From positions 3,808,906 to 3,845,690 of the forward strand of contig BFEA01000037.1 in assembly GCA_003427395.1 (NCBI GenBank): a stretch of DNA of 36,785 nt, given 5' to 3'. Positions 29,873-36,785 of the stretch are shown piece by piece. Below the pieces are notes generated by a model. It saw nothing but the letters and a program-made list of their open reading frames with translations. It searched no databases and was not told where the DNA came from. The position numbers and the translations under genes are program-made. Within the stretch, counting starts at the first letter, position 1, and each line of letters starts with the position of its first letter. This DNA is from Chara braunii (taxonomy: Eukaryota; Streptophyta; Charophyceae; Charales; Characeae).

Positions 29873-30284
29873 GCTCTTCTAATTGCTCCTTCTTGACTAA
29901 ACGCGTGAATGCGGGAGCACTGAGACAGCAATGTGCCAGAGAGTTGTCTACTCCTGACACGTGAAACAGACGAGTCGTCTTAACTTCACCTGCTGGACTA
30001 GGGAACCTACACTCGTGCTCTCTCAGCCTCTCAGGTGGAGTGTGGCCCCTGCTGCCTCTCCCCAGTCCATTCGCATCCTTCCTCATCTTGGCCCAAGCAG
30101 GCATCCTCTCCTTCAATTCTGTTGCCACGCCTGTGAGGGAAGTGCCTAGAGAGAGACTAACACAAACAGTCTCTGGACAGCTATCCAAGCACTGGCTCTA
30201 CCATAAACGCATGTGGTTTGGGAGTTTCTATGTGGTGTGCGCACTCTTCTCCACATGGTCTAGGGGTAAGGGCAGTTGCGACCC
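29850..30284 (-). pseudogene. Element 2 gag-to-RT linker, protease not visible
   Basis: The 29,850-30,188 frame reads ECRFPSPAGEVKTTRLFHVSGVDNS and FTRLVKKEQLEEHVF, which leads by frameshift into the start of the RT frame (FFVAYVRPATE). Between the gag zinc knuckle and this linker I find no D-S/T-G-A protease motif in any minus frame. The protease is either deleted or beyond recognition. Confidence 0.6.
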
Positions 30285-30907
30285 CTACCGACGGTTGCCT
30301 TTTGCTGCCTGTGCAGCAAATCGGGCCTCTCTGTACTTAGGGCAGTATTTAATAATGTGACCAGGATCACCGCAATAAATGCACTGATCCTGATCAATCC
30401 TCCTTTGCCAGGTTGTTTGTTCCGGGCCCAGATCTTCCCAAGGCCTGCCCTGTGGCAGACCAGGATGCCATCCACTTCTCCTATAAGGTGATCGATTGAA
30501 ACTAGAGCGGTTTTGCGGGGAACCTTGACCCCTACCTCCCGCTTGGCGGCCTCCTCTGCCACCAACCCCCTGATCGCCCTGGAACCGGCCCCCTGAGGCC
30601 CGGCCCCCTTGGCCTTGGCCTCTTCCTTTTCCTTGCGGCCTCCCTCCAGCCGCGACAACAGCGTAAGTCCTCCTTTGACTATCGCCACTGTCTTCCTCTT
30701 CCAGGCCCCACTCTATTTGGTCATATGGGACCTCGTCCATACCACCCTCATCTAATGTAAGGATCAGGTGATCCTTGCCCTTGACCTGACCCGAGATGGT
30801 ACGACCTTTCCACTTCTTTCCCTTGTCCAGGTCCTTATGCTAGAAAGTGGAACCTGGCATGGACTGCGCCTCAAATGCTACCACCTCCCTACTCAAGGTA
30901 TCATAGG
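30285..30907 (-). pseudogene. Element 2 gag C-terminal part with zinc knuckle
   Basis: The 30,285-30,740 frame carries a Gly/Arg/Gln-rich basic stretch (GKGRGQGQGGRASGG and similar, residues 36-75), then CIYCGDPGHIIKYC at about residues 119-132. That is a complete CX2CX4HX4C nucleocapsid zinc knuckle that binds genomic RNA. Upstream coding (REVVAFEAQSMPGSTF) is cut by a TAG at 30,840-30,842. Confidence 0.88.
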
Positions 30908-32155
30908 TCATGGTAGATTCTCTACTCTTTTCAAAGAAGTGCCCGCGCAAGGGCTCGGGCATAGCACGATAAAACGATTGGACCAGTTGGGTCTCAGTGA
31001 CCCCATGACCAGGGACGACAATTCATCCATGACACCCTTGAGTGCCCTGGCGCTCCTCCATTGGCGGGAATGAATGGTTTGCAGCTTGTCAGAGGCTCTA
31101 ACACTTAGCGTGAAATCTGCAAACCTCTCGCGTAGTAACTTAAAGAAGTCATTGAGGGGGGTGATCAAAGAATAGGCTACCATATCATTTTCGCACTTAG
31201 CAGCGCGACAGAGCGATTTGGCGAAACTAGTTGCCTCATCTTTGAGAGCATGGAAGGCGATGAGGATCTGTTCCTCAGGGGCTATCTTTTGCACATGTAC
31301 GTAGGGGTTCACGTTCGCCTCCCAATAATCAAAGTTCTCTTCTTTCTTTCCGCTGTAAGAGTCAGGGAACTTCACCTTGACTGGCTCTCTATGGGGTCGC
31401 ATTTCCTCCTCTCTTGGAGCAGCGAGTTTTGCGCCTTCTATGGCGCCCGTGCAGAATCGCTTTGTGTTTTCTAGCCTTGCCGTTACTTTCGAGCCCACGT
31501 GCATCATCATGTCACACGCGAACTCTCTAAACCCTAGTTGGATTGATCGCAACGCCACATCCTGGCTCCTATTGAACTGATACTGCTCGTCACATGCTTT
31601 GGCCAGGAGCTCAATATTCCTTGACATCACCTCCAATTTCCCCTCTATGTCTGATTGCGCCTCCATCTGCGCCTTTTGTTCTTTTATAACTTCCAATTCT
31701 TTTGCAACTTTGCTTACCTCCTCCATTCTCTTCTTCTTCTCCCTGGCTAAGCGCAGCTTCCATTCAAGCATCTTCTCATTTTCTATATTTTGGCGTTTTA
31801 AGGGGTCCTTTTCTGCTTCCCACTCTTTCACTACCACCTCATGATCTTCCCTGGGGACATATAACATGGCTTCCTCCTCTTCTCCCAGGGACAGATTGGA
31901 GATCCACTCAGATACCTTATTCTCCAACCACTGGTCCCCTTCCTTTTTCGTGCCACTGGACTCCGCTTTGTCCCTGAAGCTCCTTCTAATAAGGGGAACT
32001 TCTTTTGCCGCCTTCTTCTCTTCCTCTTCTTCTTTTGCATTTACTGCCTTCATTCTTTCTTCCGCCTCCTTTTTCACCCTTTCCAATTCCTCCTCCGACT
32101 TCTTTCTTTTCGCGGCCTGCTCCTGCATTAAGGCCAACTTTTTGGCCTGCTTCAC
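30908..32155 (-). pseudogene. Element 2 gag core with long coiled coil
   Basis: A 415-aa frame. Residues 1-50 and 110-180 are Lys/Glu-rich heptad-type coiled coils (EEELERVKKEAEERMK, MEEVSKVAKELEVIKEQKAQ). A capsid-like core follows near residues 265-365: VKFPDSYSGKKEENFDYWEANVNPYV, EQILIAFHALKDEATSFAKSL and FFKLLRERFAD, the usual gypsy gag pattern. A frameshift near 31,010 garbles the last 35 residues; the true continuation (GHGVTETQLVQSFYRAM) is in another frame. The start Met is internal, since the upstream frame also looks like gag. Confidence 0.85.
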
Positions 32156-32520
32156 AACCTCTTTCTTCTCCTTCCTGCCGTCTGCTCGACCAGGATCCTC
32201 GCAGCCCCCTCCTCCTGTTCCGGGGTGTAGGGAGAGGTGCTCGCACCACCCCTGGTGTCTACTCTACACGTGAAGGTGTTCCAGAACCCCAGGGGAAAAA
32301 GGAGACGCCAAAGGGTCCCCCGGAGGGAGAACCCCACGAGTAGACCGTACATAGGGTAATCGTCCATGGTGTTAGGTGCACAACAGGAACTGTCGCACTC
32401 CTCACCACTTAGACCTACCCACTGGACTGACTGACTGACTGACTCTCTAAGCCACGTTAACGGTTTACGGAAGCTTTCGCCACCACTGTCCTTTACAATC
32501 CAGACCCAGATGCCCAGCAC
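32152..32520 (-). pseudogene. Element 2 gag N-terminus (probable, frameshifted)
   Basis: The 122-aa frame contains TRGGASTSPYTPEQEEGAARIL. After a frameshift near 32,185 the neighbouring frame reads KEKKEVVKQAKKLALMQEQ and joins the gag core. TPEQEE just before the coiled coil fits a gag N-terminus, so gag probably began in this stretch, perhaps at the Met near 32,372 (MDDYPMYG). The start is a guess. Confidence 0.5.
32424..32444. repeat. GACT microsatellite
   Basis: About five copies of GACT in 32,424-32,444. Confidence 0.9.
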
Positions 32521-33424
32521 CTGCGGTCAATCCCACCGAGCTTTCTCTCCGGTTCTGAACCCTGTCAACTATGGTCACTAGCCTAGACCTACTTCTATGG
32601 TTGTCACTACAGGACTTATTGCTGATCAAGAGGCATTTAAGGAGATCCCCCGTAACTCCTCAGGAATTATTTAACGTCGCAAACAGGACGACGCGATCAG
32701 CAAGTCCTCTCAAGACTTAGACAGCCTGTTGTGAAGCCCACAACTCAGATTTTGGGCCTACCATGCCACACCGAGCAGCCCGCCAGTCAGTACCGGTCCT
32801 TGGGAGGGTTCGTGTCCTCCGGGACAGTCGAGTTGTCAGACACGGCCTTTAGCCCTACTCAGCCCGTGTGGGTTTGGTCAACAAGGCTCTATCCTTCATA
32901 CACGGAGTTCCTAGCACCTGGACAGAAGAGACTCAATGCAGAAAGAAGAGACAGACAGACTCAGCAGGTACCATGGGGTGAGTGCACATCCATAGGGCGA
33001 GGGAATAGGCTAAGGGCTTGGCGAGATTATACCAACTCCAACTTGGTCAATTTCGTGGTCAGCAGCTTCGGTCAACGCCTTGGTCAACGCCCGGTCAACG
33101 CCGAAGTCAACCCCTTGGTCAACGCTCGGTCAACCCCTTGGTCAACGCCTGGTCAAACCCTTACTTCGGCTATGGCTGCCGGCACATCTTCTCGCACACT
33201 CCCTCACTTCTCTTTCTCCCTCCTTTCTTCTTTCTCACTTCCCCTTTTTCGTCACCCTCGGCTATGTCCGCCTTCTCCTTCGTTGTTCTTCCTTCTTCCT
33301 TCCTCAGCTATGGCTTCTTCTTCCTTTCTTGTCTCTCCTCCCTCCTTCACTTCGCCTTCTCTTTCACTCTCCTCCGTGTCCGAGCTCCGTGGCTATGGCC
33401 ACCTTCTTCTTCTTGGACCGCACA
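32521..33424 (-). other. 5' leader of element 2
   Basis: Lies between the primer binding site and gag on the minus strand. No gene is supported. The plus-strand open frames here (32,731-33,639; 33,018-33,629; 33,080-33,589) run through a CT-rich stretch (33,180-33,400) and partly into the adapter artefact. The W-box-like array lies inside it. Confidence 0.6.
33070..33157 (-). promoter_or_regulatory. Array of eight TTGAC(C) words (W-box-like)
   Basis: On the plus strand GGTCAA(C) recurs at 11-13 bp steps, eight times in 88 bp, with one copy as AAGTCAAC. On the minus strand this is TTGACC/TTGACT, the core bound by WRKY factors in plants. It is in the transcribed leader of element 2. Its regulatory use is inference; it may simply be an expanded short tandem repeat. 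Confidence 0.6.
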
Positions 33425-33608
33425 ACAATCTTCTATCGCTTGTCTCAATCTCTATCCTTCGTCGTTGTCTTCCGTGCAGGTACGCGGCGCCTCTCTTTGG
33501 TGGCGCAGCTATGGTGGACCTCCTGCTTCGATGGCGCAACTTCAGCTATGGCGCCCGATGGTCGACAACGGCAGCAGCGCGGGGAGTAACGGGAACCATC
33601 TCCGATAC
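33425..33608. repeat. 184-bp duplication, copy 1 (artefact)
   Basis: Identical to 33,647-33,830, separated only by the 38-bp adapter. Copy 2 runs on smoothly into the primer binding site and LTR, so one copy is likely false. Confidence 0.93.
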
Positions 33609-33646
33609 CTGTCTCTTATACACATCTAGATGTGTATAAGAGACAG
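33609..33646. other. Nextera mate-pair junction adapter left in the assembly
   Basis: Two Tn5 mosaic ends head to head: CTGTCTCTTATACACATCT (33,609-33,627) then AGATGTGTATAAGAGACAG (33,628-33,646). This exact 38-bp arrangement is the circularisation junction of Nextera mate-pair libraries. Frames crossing it give the familiar contaminant peptides YTHLDVYKRQ and MCIRDR. It is not part of the genome. Confidence 0.99.
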
Positions 33647-33830
33647 ACAATCTTCTATCGCTTGTCTCAATCTCTATCCTTCGTCGTTGTCTTCCGTGCA
33701 GGTACGCGGCGCCTCTCTTTGGTGGCGCAGCTATGGTGGACCTCCTGCTTCGATGGCGCAACTTCAGCTATGGCGCCCGATGGTCGACAACGGCAGCAGC
33801 GCGGGGAGTAACGGGAACCATCTCCGATAC
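33647..33830. repeat. 184-bp duplication, copy 2
   Basis: Second copy of 33,425-33,608. It holds the true junction with the element 2 LTR. Confidence 0.93.
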
Positions 33831-33832
33831 CA
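33816..33832 (-). other. Primer binding site of element 2
   Basis: On the minus strand, one base after the LTR end (GATTGCA), comes TGGTATCGGAG, followed by ATGGTT. TGG at this place is complementary to a tRNA CCA end. The word is close to the plant initiator-Met tRNA site TGGTATCAGAG, with one difference in the first 11 bases. It fixes element 2 as minus-strand and 33,834 as the inner LTR edge. Confidence 0.8.
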
Positions 33833-34194
33833 ATGCAATCAGACTCGCTTTATTTCTCAACTCGCATACATGCAAACAGATGGCAAATCAAACTGGCGCC
33901 AGGCGCCCACTCAAACTCAGAGATATGGAACTCGAGAACACCGTTCAGATGAAAACTCGCTTCAACAGGCTATGGCGCATCAGCGCCTGTACATCCCAAC
34001 TCCCGTCACTGTGTTCGCCACCGTTCACACACATGCTCAACACTCAACTATGGATCTCCCTGAATACCCCACGCACACTCACTCTGCATCACGCACACAT
34101 ACACCCTAACAGCTATCTCTACCCTATGGCGGCTATGGCCGCCCGCTACTACTACTACGGCTGCGATATCTTCCTCCAGCCCACTTCGACTTCG

Positions 34195-34199
34195 GGCGC
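34195..34199. repeat. Target site duplication GGCGC (left copy)
   Basis: Repeated at 35,494-35,498. The uninterrupted site at about 10,770 reads GGGCGCTCTGC with GGCGC once. Confidence 0.93.
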
Positions 34200-35493
34200 T
34201 GTTACATGCTGCGCCTGCACACGAGGGCCATTTTCCAGGCCCTGCGTCCCTCAGGCTGAAAGCCCGAAAACCAGGGCCTACAGGCCCCGTGTCTGTTCAG
34301 CTCGAAAGCCTGAAAAACAGGGGCCTACAGACCCTGTGTCGTTTCAGACTAAAAATGGCAGTAGCCTTTTTAGCCTGAAACGAAAGGCCATTTTCGGTCT
34401 GTCATCAGACCGACCTGCCCTGAAACTCAGGCACCAAACCAGGGTTTTAGGAACAGGCTATCTTTGGCCTGTTCCCACGACAGCTGCAGCGCCAGCCCCT
34501 GGCTCAGCTTGGCATTGGCAAGTGCAGCCTCCTGGACTGCCCGCCCTGCAACTGCAGGCAGTCGGAGGCAGTCAGGAGGCAGGGCGAGGTAGTACATAGG
34601 GACTTCCCATGCACTTCACAGGTAGGCAGGAGGCAGTCAGCAGTCTTCAGGATTCGGCAGCAGCACTCTGGAGGAGCGCTGCAGGAGTAGTTGTAGCGTT
34701 AGCAGTAGTCTTCAGCGCTGGGCGCTAGTAGCGTTAGTTGTAGTCTTCAGCGCTGGGCGCCATAGCTAGAGTAGCACTAGAGAGAGAGAGATTGGGCAGA
34801 GGCCAGGGATACTTACCTGCAGCACCGTTGCTCCAGCTTCGTCTTCGAGGTACCTGCAGCACAGCGCCATCTTCACAGGTTAGTACCTGGCATACAAGAG
34901 AGAGAGAGAGTTCTTCTTCTTCCTCTTCTCAGTCCACCATCTCCTTCTCACCCTCTCGCTATCTGACTTCACTGCATCAAAAGACTACGAGAGAGAGAGA
35001 GAGAGCTTGGTGACATTTGGATCCAGACTCGACATTGGACTTCAGACATTTCGAAGAGGGATTATTTGGGACTTGTCACGAGACTTGGTGTTGACGACTT
35101 TCCCATCTCCCCCTTCCTCTTCTTCGTCTGATCCCTCCCTCTTCGTCTGTGTATGTCTGGACCTGGCGCCTCTTTCCTGTGCATAGCGCCCGGCCCCTTC
35201 ACACTTTGTGATGAGCATGATGTATGTTTGATCTGCGTTGAAACATTGATTGGGCTAGTCATTAGTACTCTAGCATTCTGCTTCGCTATCTTATACTACG
35301 TGAAAGAGGTCAGTCCCGGTCAGGTCAGGACTTGTGTCTAACGTCTTCCCTGCGCTATAAAGCACCATTTTGTATGTATCGGAATGCACATTGCTTGTTG
35401 AGATTCTACTTGCACTGCATTGTCCATTCAGTCCTTTTTATCACATTGCGGATCCTTGGTTTCTATGTACATCGCCCAACTGGGCATGTATCA
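34200..35493 (+). mobile_element. Solo LTR, 1,294 bp
   Basis: Ends are TGTTACATG and CATGTATCA, which are 8 of 9 complementary, with perfect 5-bp target duplications. It contains no coding domain, which fits a solo LTR left after LTR-LTR recombination. Inside are a two-unit repeat at 34,255-34,350 (GGGCCTACAG core), a 35-bp tandem pair at 34,694-34,760 (GTCTTCAGCGCTGGGCGC), GA microsatellites (34,776-34,790; 34,900-34,910; 34,990-35,005) and a plus-strand TATA word GCGCTATAAAGC at about 35,352. Orientation plus is inferred from that TATA. It shares a module with 4,330-4,530. Confidence 0.9.
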
Positions 35494-35498
35494 GGCGC
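35494..35498. repeat. Target site duplication GGCGC (right copy)
   Basis: Partner of 34,195-34,199. Confidence 0.93.
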
Positions 35499-36105
35499 TC
35501 TGCAGACCACCTCGCACAAGCTGCTGTGGCAGCGCTTCCGCATGGCTTACGCATGAATGAATGAAATGGCTGGGTGCTGCCTCATTGATTTATACTTCTG
35601 TAACTCGTTGGTCTGCCCCTTTCCACTGGGCCCATGGTGCACACAGTCCCTCATGGTACTTGCTTGACTGGACTGGGACTGACTGGACCGGTACCGCTGA
35701 CTGCATGGGTTTGCACTGCCAACTCGATGCAGTCGCACTGCCGACGTAATGCAGTGGGGCTCACTACTTGCCCACTTGCCTCTGACCAAACGTGAGGCAA
35801 CTTCGAAAGGCCACTTCTGGACCTTCCGGAAGTCTGTGGACTGGACCTTTCGAGTACGGTAGCAGCTACGACCTTGACCTTTCAGGACTGTAGCAGCTAC
35901 GTCCTTGACCTTTCAGAAGTCCTACAGCTACGACCTCTACAGGGCTGTGACTCCTACACAGACCTACGACAGACAACAACAACTGCCAAAACACAGGTCA
36001 CGAGTTCAAACACTCACAGGGTCGACTCGATACTGTACACGGGTAGGGTAAGGTCTGGGGATCGAACTCTGGGCCCACATTTGTGACTGCAAAAAGGTGA
36101 AAACC

Positions 36106-36785
36106 ATAGCTGCGGCGCACCTCGGTGCGCGGATTTGCACACGAGTTGTGCACCAAGCGCAGCGCACCAAAGCGCAGCGCACGTGGAAAATTAGGTCCAA
36201 AAACAAATAAAAAATAAAATAGGGGTTTCATAATTTCTTAGGGCCCCCAACTCGGCAAAAATGTTAAACTCACCACACAAGCTCGCAAACCAGCCGCGCC
36301 CATGGCCCAAACTTTTCTTTTGGGTAAGGGCTGCCGAAATTTCAATTTCCGCAGTTCCCCCAAAAGTTTCAGAATAGCGAGGCACAAAATAGGGCTCATT
36401 CCAACTTTTGTTTTAGGCGGGGTATGAAAGCTGTCCTTCCCGCTGCCTTCTGCAAGGGTAAGTTCGCAAGAAGGGGTAGTCGCCTAATAACGACCTGCCA
36501 TGCGAAATTTCGCAGAATTCACAAATTCCATGTTCCATCGCCAGCCGACCACTAATATATGCTGAAGATTGGCGTTCAGGTCCGCATGTCGGCAGTTACG
36601 GGTCAGGATGAAGATGCCCGTGGCTCTCTCGTTTTTTTGTTTTTGTTTTCTTACGAATACTTCAAGTGTGATGTATGGTTCCATGTTTTCGCAGAAGATT
36701 CATTCTACTAATATTATATACATTTGGTGAGTGGTGGAGGGAGGCCCTGAGAATCACGTGTAGACACGAACAGGGTCTACCTGAA
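36106..36785. other. Unassigned, with short palindromes and GC-rich repeats
   Basis: GCGCACC-TC-GGTGCGC (36,115-36,130) is a perfect hairpin. 36,147-36,181 repeats GCACCAA(A)GCGCAGC twice. TGCGAAATTTCGCA (36,501-36,514) is a perfect palindrome. At 36,326-36,345 GGGTAAGGGCTGCCGAAATTTC resembles the type 1 unit core of the foldback arrays. No gene or LTR end was recognised. Confidence 0.5.

Larger units (their letters stand above)
10408..36105 (-). mobile_element. Ty3/gypsy LTR retrotransposon, element 2 (split by a 15.5-kb insertion)
   Basis: On the minus strand the order is 5' LTR (33,834-36,105), primer binding site, leader, gag, RT, RNase H, H2C2 zinc finger, then an insertion at 12,570-28,093, then integrase core and C-terminus, purine tract and 3' LTR (10,408-11,375). 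The two LTRs match from TGCAATCAGACTC to GGTGAAAACC, about 95% identical by eye. Several stops and frameshifts are present and no protease motif is visible, so it is dead. Flanking target duplications were not found: AGGAT precedes 10,408, but the right flank differs. Confidence 0.88.
33834..36105 (-). repeat. 5' LTR of element 2, interrupted by a solo LTR
   Basis: Parts 33,834-34,199 and 35,499-36,105 match 10,408-11,375 end to end, together about 973 bp. TATA word on the minus strand near 35,586. The outer edge differs: after GGTGAAAACC the other copies have GTTTCA, but here ATAGCTGCGG follows, so the first six bases (TGAAAC) of the LTR are lost or changed. Confidence 0.88.

Noticed and set aside
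32731-33639. 302-aa plus-strand open frame
   Set aside because: Runs antisense through the leader of element 2, a CT-rich stretch and the adapter; its end (LLYTSRCV) is adapter translation.
33630-34599. Plus-strand open frames starting MCIRDR and MVDLLL
   Set aside because: They arise from the adapter, the false duplication and the antisense of the LTR and solo LTR.

Overview
The window is repeat-dominated nuclear DNA from a eukaryote. I see no host gene, rRNA or tRNA gene that I can support. The gag and pol sequences are Ty3/gypsy type. The alanine/glutamine-rich gag coiled coil at 9.6-10.2 kb looks, from memory and unchecked, like predicted proteins of the charophyte alga Chara braunii. 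I therefore suggest a charophyte or plant-lineage genome, at moderate confidence.

Layout. (1) 1-4.6 kb holds the edge of an LTR, a 309-bp direct repeat pair, small tandem repeats and LTR-like promoter sequence. (2) 4.6-10.4 kb is Ty3/gypsy element 1 on the minus strand, decayed by frameshifts and stops. (3) 10.4-36.1 kb is Ty3/gypsy element 2, also on the minus strand. Its 3' LTR is at 10,408-11,375 and its 5' LTR at about 33,834-36,105. Integrase lies at 11.5-12.57 kb, and the H2C2, RNase H, RT and gag parts lie at 28.1-32.5 kb. (4) Element 2 is cut in two by a 15,524-bp insertion (12,570-28,093). Removing the insertion and one copy of a 4-bp duplication (GCGT) restores the integrase reading frame. 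(5) The 5' LTR of element 2 is itself split by a 1,294-bp solo LTR (34,200-35,493) with a perfect 5-bp target duplication. (6) 36.1-36.8 kb is unassigned.

The 15.5-kb insertion is the most interesting object. It is a giant inverted-repeat (foldback-like) element with arms of about 3.8 kb (left) and 4.6 kb (right), the right arm containing a 235-N gap. I can find no transposase. Both arms carry an ordered series of 6-7 small hairpins. Each has a nearly constant loop of about 20 nt built around TTCCATAAGTTTGGGTGG, but a different stem sequence each time, and the two stem halves stay complementary. The arms also carry a five-unit array with a period near 121 bp in which two hairpin types alternate. 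The right end has an unpaired 873-bp tail with TGTCG...CGACA repeats and a perfect 10-bp-stem hairpin 7 nt from the insertion edge.

A clear assembly artefact sits at 33,609-33,646: the 19-bp Tn5 mosaic end in head-to-head form (Nextera mate-pair junction), flanked by a false 184-bp duplication. Proteins read across it are not real.

Inferred history: elements 1 and 2 inserted and decayed; the foldback element entered element 2 integrase; a solo LTR was left in the 5' LTR of element 2. Only the insertions into element 2 are firmly ordered by the sequence.
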